Source: Gabonibacter massiliensis (GTDB lineage: Bacteria; Bacteroidota; Bacteroidia; Bacteroidales; Marinifilaceae). Taken from it: 64,000 bases of DNA. Below, in pieces: positions 53,584 to 60,680 of the stretch. Below the pieces are notes generated by a model that worked only from the letters and a program-made list of their open reading frames with translations, was not told the origin of the DNA and made no database searches. Numbering within the stretch: the first letter of the stretch is position 1; every line of letters starts with the position of its first letter. The position numbers and the translations under genes were made by a program. The stretch spans positions 1,467,110 to 1,531,109 of the forward strand of contig LN913013.1 of assembly GCA_001487125.1 (NCBI GenBank). The letters run 5' to 3'.

Positions 53584-54717
53584 TTAAAAACTCACCTGTA
53601 CCCGTCCCTGAATCATGTTAAAAGTCTGCTTACCGTCAATCCGGGCATACTTATCCAAACTAACCAGACTATAACTCATTTTAGCCGCAATATATTTATT
53701 GAAATAATAGATAGCTCCCAAAGAAAGATCGTTTTGTTTCCCCCCCATAATCCCTGCTTTTCGATCATTCAAATTAGTCACATTATATCGACAAAGTACC
53801 TCCAGGCTTTTTGTTCCCGGACTCTTCGCCATTCCTGTCATCTTGCTGTAACCGTATTTTCCGCTCAACAAAGCGTATCCCATCTGCACGTACCAACCGT
53901 CACCGTTATAATTCGAAACGGCATGCCTCCGGTTCACATGCCCGAGCATATATTCGCTTTGCATATAAAATTTATCGTATACCAGAATAATCTCGGCTCC
54001 CAATTTCCATTGATTGATGGCCTCCGTTACCTCCGCCTTCAAGAACTTTTCCGAAAGCAACTCGGAAGGAGCTCCGGCAGCATAAGTAATCGTATTTTTT
54101 TCCGCCTCCCCATGCGTGCTGAAACGGGAAGAGAGCCCGATGTGAACGGCATTATCTCCATTTACATAAGGACGATACAGATACCGGCCGGCTATCGTAT
54201 ACCCCTCATCTCCTTTCTCCTTATTATCCACATCCTTATCGCTAAAGATGCCAGTCCACAAATTTAAAGCGTCTACATTATAGATATAACTGATCCCCAA
54301 TTTACGACGATCTCCAAATGCTTTTCCGGTAACAGACGCCCCGTTAAATTTCATATCCGATGTCCCGATGCGGTAATCCAACCCAAAAGCTTCGTAATAA
54401 TGTCCGATCCGGATCGCGTGGCGTTTTTGCTGATATTCGATATAAACATCCTTCAAAGAAACTTCACTATTAGCAAATCCTATCTCGATTTTTCCATACC
54501 AATGATCCAAAAAACGCATGGTGGTCCCTAAACGTACATCATAAACCTCGACGGCATTTCCCAACGGAGTCTTATCACTAAAAAATACGCCCCCGTCAAA
54601 CAAAGCCCGGCCGATCAACCGACACTCGAACTCCCCTTTCTCAGACTTCAACACTAACTGAGCCGAAGTAATATGCACGAATAAAATAAGAAAAAGTAAC
54701 GAAAAAAGAACTCTCAT
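53584..54717 (-). CDS. Porin O/P family outer-membrane protein
   Basis: A 377-residue outer-membrane beta-barrel of the phosphate-selective porin (OprO/OprP-like) family. The signal peptide (residues 1-19, VLFSLLFLILFVHITSAQ) is followed by the family pattern EFECRLIGRALFDGGVFF, KDVYIEYQQKRHAIRIGHYYEAFGLDY, alternating aromatic strands and the C-terminal FNMIQGRVQVSF ending in Phe. Which ion passes is not known; phosphate is an inference from the family name. It is first in a unit with topB. Confidence 0.87.
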   Translation of the reverse strand: MRVLFSLLFLILFVHITSAQLVLKSEKGEFECRLIGRALFDGGVFFSDKTPLGNAVEVYDVRLGTTMRFLDHWYGKIEIGFANSEVSLKDVYIEYQQKRHAIRIGHYYEAFGLDYRIGTSDMKFNGASVTGKAFGDRRKLGISYIYNVDALNLWTGIFSDKDVDNKEKGDEGYTIAGRYLYRPYVNGDNAVHIGLSSRFSTHGEAEKNTITYAAGAPSELLSEKFLKAEVTEAINQWKLGAEIILVYDKFYMQSEYMLGHVNRRHAVSNYNGDGWYVQMGYALLSGKYGYSKMTGMAKSPGTKSLEVLCRYNVTNLNDRKAGIMGGKQNDLSLGAIYYFNKYIAAKMSYSLVSLDKYARIDGKQTFNMIQGRVQVSF

Positions 54718-54907
54718 AAATTTAACATTTTCAAATAAATACTATATTTCCCATTCAAAAAGGCAAAAATACAAAAAAAATCCATTATCCCCTGTCGATA
54801 AAATAACACGATCAAAATCAGATCGGGATTTGTTTTACAACACGTTACAGTTCGATATCATACGACATTCACAAAGATTAGTTACCCACCTACTTACGGC
54901 CCTCTTT

Positions 54908-54938
54908 TTTGAGTCTTTCTGTTTTTATCCTATCTTTG
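54908..54938 (+). promoter_or_regulatory. Promoter of the LUD-thioesterase pair
   Basis: TTTG (54908-54911) and TATCTTTG (54931-54938), 19 bases apart, match the Bacteroidetes consensus fully. The predicted start near 54945 leaves a 16-base leader before ATG 54961. Confidence 0.75.
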
Positions 54939-54960
54939 CTTAATATATAAACTTTCGGCC

Positions 54961-55596
54961 ATGGAAAACGAGACCATAGAGCACACGATAAAAGCGTTAG
55001 AAAAAAATCATTTCGAAGTCTATTTTGCCCGAACGACAACCGAGGCTCAAGAGATTTTCTTCACCGAGATTTTCGAACGCCTCCAGCCTACCGCAATCTC
55101 CTGGGGCGATTCCGAAACGATGAAGGCTACCGGAGTATTGAATGCCTTGGAAAACCATCCCGAATGCGTATTGATCCGAACCTTTCAAGAGGGATATAGT
55201 AGAACCCAAAAAACATACTGGAGACGACAAGCCTTACAGGCCGATTTGTTTCTTACCGGAACAAATGCCTTAACCAAGCAGGGCCAACTCGTCAATGTGG
55301 ACATGGTCGGGAACCGGGTTGCAGGCATCACGTTCGGTCCCAAAAACGTCGTTTTATTCATCGGCGTAAACAAAATCACCGAAAATCTGGAAAAAGCGAT
55401 GGAACGCATCCGTACCGTCGCCGCCCCCCGGAACGCAATACGTCATCCCCATTTGCACACGCCATGTCAAACAACCGCCTCCTGCATGAACTGCCAAAGC
55501 AGCGATCGCCTTTGCAACACCTGGACTATCACCGAAAAGTCTTTTCCGCCCAAACGAATTAAAATCATCCTGATCAATGAATCTTTAGGTTTATAA
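54961..55596 (+). CDS. LUD-domain protein (LutC/YkgG family)
   Basis: A 211-residue cytoplasmic protein of the LUD (DUF162) family, to which LutC of the lactate-utilisation complex belongs. AISWGDSETMKATGV and LFLTGTNALTKQGQLVNVDMVGNRVAGITFGPKNVVLFIG are the family core. The C-terminus has a cysteine cluster (CMNCQSSDRLCN) that could bind metal. lutA and lutB are not adjacent; stand-alone members are common in Bacteroidetes and their substrate is unknown. It is followed 3 bases later by a thioesterase gene. Confidence 0.88.
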   Translation: MENETIEHTIKALEKNHFEVYFARTTTEAQEIFFTEIFERLQPTAISWGDSETMKATGVLNALENHPECVLIRTFQEGYSRTQKTYWRRQALQADLFLTGTNALTKQGQLVNVDMVGNRVAGITFGPKNVVLFIGVNKITENLEKAMERIRTVAAPRNAIRHPHLHTPCQTTASCMNCQSSDRLCNTWTITEKSFPPKRIKIILINESLGL

Positions 55597-55599
55597 AAC

Positions 55600-56016
55600 A
55601 TGCATACATATCTATTCGAATTAGAAATGAAAGTACGTGACTACGAGTGCGATATTCAAGGAGTAGTCAACAATGCCAATTATCAGCATTATTTAGAACA
55701 CGCCAGGCATGAATTTTTGGAATCCACCGGTAAAAGTTTCTCCGATCTTCACGCTCAAGGGATAGATGCCATGGTCTCAAGAGTGGATATCTCCTACAAA
55801 CACTCTCTCAAAGGAAGCGACCGCTTTTCGGTAAAGATCGCCTTAAAACGGGAAGGAATCAAACTGCTCTTTTTTGAAGACATCTATAAAATTCCTGATA
55901 ACCAACTTTGTGCAAAAGGATGTGTCGAAGTCATATGCTTACAAAACGGGAAACTAACCCGAGGAGAACCATTCGACACGCTTTTCAGCAAAGAATTAGA
56001 GAGATCGGAAAAATAA
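55600..56016 (+). CDS. Acyl-CoA thioesterase (4HBT hotdog family)
   Basis: A 138-residue hotdog-fold thioesterase. The beginning FELEMKVRDYECDIQGVVNNANYQHYLEHARHEFL contains the 4HBT active-site pattern with Asp in the VRxYExD-xQG-VVNNANY block. The remaining strands (VDISYKHSLKGSDRFSVKIALK) complete the fold. The substrate acyl chain is not predictable. Only 3 bases separate it from the LUD gene, so they are co-translated from the promoter at 54908. Confidence 0.92.
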   Translation: MHTYLFELEMKVRDYECDIQGVVNNANYQHYLEHARHEFLESTGKSFSDLHAQGIDAMVSRVDISYKHSLKGSDRFSVKIALKREGIKLLFFEDIYKIPDNQLCAKGCVEVICLQNGKLTRGEPFDTLFSKELERSEK

Positions 56017-56042
56017 TTTTTCGATAAAAAATTCTTCATTTC

Positions 56043-56074
56043 TTTTGACAAATTAAAATTATAAATTAAATTTG
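56043..56074 (+). promoter_or_regulatory. Promoter of tRNA-Val
   Basis: TTTTG (56043-56047) and TAAATTTG (56067-56074), 19 bases apart, match the Bacteroidetes consensus; transcription would start about 10 bases before the tRNA. Confidence 0.75.
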
Positions 56075-56092
56075 CACCGCAATTCGATACAC

Positions 56093-56167
56093 GGGCGCTT
56101 AGCTCAGTTGGTTCAGAGCATCTGGTTTACACCCAGAGGGTCGGGGGTTCGACTCCCTCAGCGCCCA
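56093..56167 (+). tRNA. tRNA-Val (anticodon TAC)
   Basis: A 75-base cloverleaf: acceptor stem GGGCGCT / AGCGCCC, D arm GCTC...GAGC, anticodon stem TCTGG / CCAGA with loop TTTACAC (anticodon TAC, reading GUA/GUG-type codons), and T arm GGGGG-TTCGACT-CCCTC with a normal TTCGA. The CCA end is not encoded (the discriminator A is followed by CAAA). Confidence 0.97.
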
Positions 56168-56170
56168 CAA

Positions 56171-56198
56171 AAAGAGGTTCAAAAAGGACCTCTTTTTT
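56171..56198 (+). terminator. Terminator after tRNA-Val
   Basis: AAAGAGGTTC / GGACCTCTTT (56171-56180 with 56186-56195, one G-T pair) with a 5-base loop is followed by TTT. Confidence 0.85.
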
Positions 56199-56257
56199 AT
56201 TCTCCAAAAATTTACCCGTAACATTCAGGGATTCCGACGAAGGAATAAAAAAATTCT

Positions 56258-56365
56258 GTGATTCAATGATTCCGTGAGTAAGAGATTAAAAAAAATGACA
56301 ATTGTATATTGTAAATTAGAAAAATGGGTACTACAATTTAAAATTATCCAGTGATCGGGTGATTG
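56258..56365 (+). repeat. Dispersed GATT-rich intergenic repeat, longest copy
   Basis: The stretch after tRNA-Val holds a unit at 56260-56288 that agrees at 25 of 29 positions with the cydA-cydB gap (opposite strand), then AATTGTATATTGTAAATT, related to the inverted repeat after cydB, then CAGTGATCGGGTGATTG. There is no coding frame. Confidence 0.55.
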
Positions 56366-56470
56366 TCTCGTACTGAAATAACGTTAACCTTATTTTATTA
56401 TTATCACTCGACTAAAAGTAAAGTTATGATTATCAAACGAGAGTATTCAAAATCTTTTCGAGTTTCTGTC

Positions 56471-56722
56471 TTAAAGTAAGATTCTATACATACTAAACAA
56501 TAAACAGTATACGAATAATGCAGCATCTGCATATACTAATCTCCACAAAAATTCAATACATCTTTTAGATAAGAAAGGCGATATACCTATCACACACATC
56601 CCTATAAATAGTATAACTCCTCTATATGGGACACCCTTCGAGTATTCTAACAAATAACAAATCATTAGAATCAACATGATCAGTAACCCGATTATAAAAA
56701 ATATTTTGCCGATTTGCCTCAT
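56471..56722 (-). CDS. Small membrane protein of unknown function
   Basis: An 83-residue protein beginning MRQIGKIFFIIGLLIMLILMI; three hydrophobic helices occupy nearly its whole length (about residues 6-23, 33-48, 58-80). No family was recognised. The open frame extends 11 codons upstream to 56755, but the later ATG gives the more usual charged start. Its neighbours (tRNA-Val and the 1085-residue fusion) give no clue. Very A+T-rich codon use contrasts strongly with the gene that follows. Confidence 0.5.
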   Translation of the reverse strand: MRQIGKIFFIIGLLIMLILMICYLLEYSKGVPYRGVILFIGMCVIGISPFLSKRCIEFLWRLVYADAALFVYCLLFSMYRILL

Positions 56723-56997
56723 AATTTTCTTATTACAAAACCATACGTTACTCATTCATCCGCAAATAGGAAAGACAAGACAAACCGATTCTATTTAAAC
56801 GCTGAAAGAAATGACACGCATATCCTTACAACAAGCATCCGAAAGCACGTCAACACTCACGGTCTTCAGACCACCGCGTCCAGATTAAAGAGTAAACGGG
56901 GACGAAAATTGATTAATTTTTAACCGATTTAAAACATCCAAAGACACGAGCCTTTCATTATCATTCCGTTATTCCTTATCTCCCGATAGGTTCACGA

Positions 56998-59900
56998 CTA
57001 CCTGACTTTAACCCATTTCACGGCATCCGCGTACAGGTATTGATATTGATCGACCCCTTTCCCGGAGAGGATAACCTTTGCCTTCCCCGCGGGGAATCGA
57101 TACCTCCCGAGCGATACCCAGCCGTCTTCCGCACGCAACGGAGCGATAGACACCTTTTTGTCACCGCCCGCATGGACAAACCGGTATCTTTGTACCGGTT
57201 CTCTCTCTTTTTTCCCGCGACTGTAAAAAGACATCGTGTTTCTTCTATCGGCAAAAAGCTTGTTGTTGTACACGAACAACTCGTACCTCCCGGCTTCAGG
57301 CAGGTCCACCTCCCACTCCACGTCGGAATCTCCTTGCCCGGACTTTTTTATTAAATAACTTTTGGAAAGTTCTCCATACGCATCTTGTCCGAACGTCCAA
57401 CGCCAACGGGTATTTTTATAACTCTTTCGCCGGCGAAACTTCTGCATCGCCCGGCTATCCTCGAGCACCCGGCAACCCGGGTCATCGTTATCCACGATAT
57501 ACACCCCAGGATCGGGTGCAAAAGCGAGGGTATCCGCGTCAAAAACTCCGTCTATCGGTTCTTTCATCGAACCTTTTTCAGCAAAAGATTCGAAATCATA
57601 AAGCGAGGGGACATTTTGGGACTCGTTCGTCTCTACCATGATTATCCAACGATCACTCGGGCCCTCGAAATACACCTTGATCTCCTTGCAAGCTCCCTCC
57701 GGGATAAGGTAATGGCGTCCTTCCTCGACATACCTGCGTCTGATCGAGAGAATGCCATCACGGTTTCCTTTATTCCATGCTTTAACACTGAACACGTACC
57801 CCACCTTTCCACCCGGGACTTCCACGTCATCCACCCGGGCATCCCTGAAATAGAAAGCGGGCAAACCACGCTCGCGATACAGTTTCCGGGTCAAGTTTAG
57901 AAGGGAGACGCCGAATCGCTTCTCCAACTCCCGACAATACTCCTCGTAGCTAAAACTCTGGAACAGATGGTCCCGGATAAATCCCGTGTTAAAACGGGCG
58001 AACTCACCCGCGGGAACAACGCGTAACACCTGCTTTAAGAAATTACTTCCTTTTTCAAACAGTACACGTCCCACTCCTATTTCAGTACCCCGGGCGCGCA
58101 ACGCGTCTTCAAGACTCCGGTTTAAAAGGAACCTAGCCGACTTAGTACGGCCATCACCTCCAAAATTGTAAAAATTAGTGACGAATCCCTCTTGCATGTA
58201 GTGAAACAAGAGATTGATTCCCGCGAACTCGGGAGAGTACACGTTGTAATGATATTTTTGCAGCAAATACGAGATATCACTTTCATTTTTGACCTCTTTT
58301 TTTCCGCTTCTACCGCTTTTCCCGGTCAACTGATTAAAAAACACGTTTCCCGTTAGAGGGTATCGCAAATCATGAGTTAATTCCATCATATAGCGGCCCA
58401 GAAACACACGTATCGGGCTGTTCGTGCCATTCCATTCACTTCCCATTTTAAATGCCCGGGAGAATAACGCCTCTCTCCCCGGGCGAAACACGATTTCCGG
58501 TTGTACCAGCTCGCTATTGGTCTTCCAGTCCCGCCCGTAAGCGCAAAAATGAACAGGCGTCTCCACGAGACACAGTTTATCGAAAGCGTACGTTACCTTG
58601 TTATCTTTCGACCTGTACCTGCACATGCCTTCCCAGTATTCAATAGCCTCTTCCGCGGTTATTTCTTCAGGAATAAGGTATTCATGTCCCTTGAATAAAA
58701 AGAGTTCATACAACACGCCATTCATGTCCGAACTCTTCCGGGTATAATCACCCGCGCAAAGCGTCAGCCCAGGCAAGGCAACCTTGTTCACGAAACGAGT
58801 GTCATCTCCTTCCCTCGTTTCCTCTCCCTGGGAGATCACCGCTCTCGAGCGTTCCCCTTTTACCCGTAACGTGAAACGAGTGTAATCCTGACCCGACAGG
58901 TAGGGCGAGTCGACGTTGACGGGAGCGATACTCGAGGGATACCACAAGCACTCGGGAGTGAGCAAGGTGTAGTCCGGTTGAAGGTAAAAACAATGTTGCC
59001 CCGTGTTGTACATGTAATAGCGACGCGACATGGCGAGAGAATCGATATTCGTTACTTCGGGGTAACAAACAGCCGGGGAGATCGAACCCGTGTACTCGAT
59101 CTCCACTTGTCGCGTTTTCCCCGCCTCTATCGACAACGGGAGGATCAAAACCTGTCGCTCCCGCCGAAAGGGTAAAACCTCCCCGCCCGAGGTTAATTTC
59201 AAGACCTCCAACCCCGGGTTTAAATACAAAACAACGGAATCGAGCTCGTGATCGTTTATATTAAGCAAGTTAAGCCTGCCGGAGGCCGAGTAGGTGTAAC
59301 CCTCCTGCTTGAATTCAATATCGTGATCGGTAACACGAACCTTGGGAACGGACTCATACTTGGCAAACGTTTCCCGAACCGCCTCCCGCTCCTGATCCCG
59401 ACGGATGAAATGACCCGCGTAAAAGCCCGATAGGACAACACTCAACGCCAGTAACCACGCTCCAGGGCGGCCGGCGGAGACATTGCTCCTCGAGCCGGAA
59501 GGAAGCCGGTGAACGAAAGCGACTCCCAGGATGATTAACCCGCATCCCCAAGCGAAAAAAGAGACCCGTTGTAACAGGTAGACCCCGAGACCAGCGAATC
59601 CCGTGACATCGGAAAAAGAGTTGGGCAAGGAGAGGGACAACACGTCAAAAATACCGTGAAAAAACCTGCTGCCGAAGTTGAAAAAGAGATACAACATTCC
59701 AAGTAATGAAACACAGGCCAAGGCGGGGTTACGCACCATCCCCTTCACGCTTGTCGCCAATCCCGTGAAGAAAACAAGTAACGGGCAAGTCAACGTGAAA
59801 AAATAAAAAACATAAGGATAAAGAGCGAAAGGAGAGTCGCTCGAGAACAAGTGAATTAATATCGCCACCACCCCCAGGAAAAAACTCAGGCAAAGCATTA

Positions 59901-60255
59901 AAATTAAAAAACCCGCCGTTTTACCGCACGTCAGTTCCATGTTCGAGAACGGGCGTGTCGATAACGCCGCTCCCGCTTCCCCCGAGCGCCCCTCCCGCTG
60001 ATAACTACCCGCGAAAAAGACAATCACGATAAACAGGAAAGCGTTCACCAGACAAGCGTTCGCGTAAGGGATGGCAGAGGGCAGCGATATGGTAATCCAT
60101 TCCGGTTCCACTAAACTACTTTGCGTGATCACGTGAAGAAAAGTCACGATCAACAAGACCGATGCCGTGACCATTCTGAAACTCCACTCTCTCGAGATCG
60201 CTTTTATCTCGTAAACGGCTATCAAGCCAACATTTCGAAAATTCATATTTGTCAT
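56998..60255 (-). CDS. ABC-2-type permease fused to an M1-peptidase-like region and a golvesin-like C-terminal domain
   Basis: A 1085-residue protein with three parts. Residues 1-285 contain about seven membrane helices with the ABC-2 permease pattern (FFAGSYQREGRSGEAGAALSTRPFSNMEL, then FLILMLCLSFFLGVVAIL). Residues about 300-780 resemble the N-terminal and middle parts of M1 aminopeptidases as found in ABC/M1 fusions (LNLLNINDHELDSVVLYLNPGLEV, SGQDYTRFTLRVKG), but I find neither HExxH nor GAMEN. Residues about 910-1085 match golvesin-like domains (GRYELFVYNN, GWVSLGRYRFPAGKAKVILSGK, ADAVKWVKV). No ABC ATPase gene adjoins. The G+C content is plainly higher than its surroundings. The function is unknown; export-linked surface binding is one guess. 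Confidence 0.72.
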   Translation of the reverse strand: MTNMNFRNVGLIAVYEIKAISREWSFRMVTASVLLIVTFLHVITQSSLVEPEWITISLPSAIPYANACLVNAFLFIVIVFFAGSYQREGRSGEAGAALSTRPFSNMELTCGKTAGFLILMLCLSFFLGVVAILIHLFSSDSPFALYPYVFYFFTLTCPLLVFFTGLATSVKGMVRNPALACVSLLGMLYLFFNFGSRFFHGIFDVLSLSLPNSFSDVTGFAGLGVYLLQRVSFFAWGCGLIILGVAFVHRLPSGSRSNVSAGRPGAWLLALSVVLSGFYAGHFIRRDQEREAVRETFAKYESVPKVRVTDHDIEFKQEGYTYSASGRLNLLNINDHELDSVVLYLNPGLEVLKLTSGGEVLPFRRERQVLILPLSIEAGKTRQVEIEYTGSISPAVCYPEVTNIDSLAMSRRYYMYNTGQHCFYLQPDYTLLTPECLWYPSSIAPVNVDSPYLSGQDYTRFTLRVKGERSRAVISQGEETREGDDTRFVNKVALPGLTLCAGDYTRKSSDMNGVLYELFLFKGHEYLIPEEITAEEAIEYWEGMCRYRSKDNKVTYAFDKLCLVETPVHFCAYGRDWKTNSELVQPEIVFRPGREALFSRAFKMGSEWNGTNSPIRVFLGRYMMELTHDLRYPLTGNVFFNQLTGKSGRSGKKEVKNESDISYLLQKYHYNVYSPEFAGINLLFHYMQEGFVTNFYNFGGDGRTKSARFLLNRSLEDALRARGTEIGVGRVLFEKGSNFLKQVLRVVPAGEFARFNTGFIRDHLFQSFSYEEYCRELEKRFGVSLLNLTRKLYRERGLPAFYFRDARVDDVEVPGGKVGYVFSVKAWNKGNRDGILSIRRRYVEEGRHYLIPEGACKEIKVYFEGPSDRWIIMVETNESQNVPSLYDFESFAEKGSMKEPIDGVFDADTLAFAPDPGVYIVDNDDPGCRVLEDSRAMQKFRRRKSYKNTRWRWTFGQDAYGELSKSYLIKKSGQGDSDVEWEVDLPEAGRYELFVYNNKLFADRRNTMSFYSRGKKEREPVQRYRFVHAGGDKKVSIAPLRAEDGWVSLGRYRFPAGKAKVILSGKGVDQYQYLYADAVKWVKVR

Positions 60256-60594
60256 TCGAACAACATGTTTAACATTAAAAACAACAATAGCAACATTGTA
60301 ATCACCAAACTACAATAATACCACATTGCATACAAATATAATACAATTAAGATGATTTATTGTAATATATTTTACAATTACAAAATAAAGTTTAAATTAC
60401 AAACAATTTCGCGTTTTATTAACAGGAAAAAGGTAACAACAGATTCAAGAAATCAGACCAAACCCAATGACAGTTGATTACAAACCAAATAATTACATAC
60501 ACAACACGAAGAAAACCACCATCATTCATAAACTAATCCAACATTAACGATATTTCTATCCGACCATATCATTACCGACCGCCACTTCTTTCAC
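60256..60594. other. A+T-rich intergenic region upstream of the fusion gene
   Basis: Divergent promoter region, strongly A+T-rich (10 G/C in the 60 bases from 60361). On the minus strand TATATTTG (60333-60340) may be the -7 box of the 1085-residue gene. No other gene or RNA was seen. Confidence 0.45.
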
Positions 60595-60654
60595 CGTAAA
60601 TTCATATAAATTAATTTACGATAATTGTTACCTTTTACGACAAAAAAACGTAAA
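60595..60654 (+). promoter_or_regulatory. Repeated TTTACG/CGTAAA words upstream of the antiporter gene
   Basis: CGTAAA or its complement TTTACG occurs at 60595-60600, 60615-60620, 60634-60639 and 60649-60654. The first two extend to a perfect 8-base inverted repeat, CGTAAATT / AATTTACG. The first three are spaced 19-20 bases apart. They lie 27-86 bases before the antiporter ATG and could be operator half-sites; this is inference. Confidence 0.35.
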
Positions 60655-60680
60655 TAGACATCGGATAACAAATAACAATC

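Noticed and set aside
56093-56470. Integration site at tRNA-Val for a genomic island carrying the 1085-residue gene
   Set aside because: I looked for a repeat of the tRNA 3' end downstream and for an integrase gene in the window and found neither.
56756-56997. Possible gene or structured RNA upstream of the small membrane protein
   Set aside because: The stretch holds a few G+C-richer bases but no open frame, stable hairpin or RNA-gene signature that I could support.
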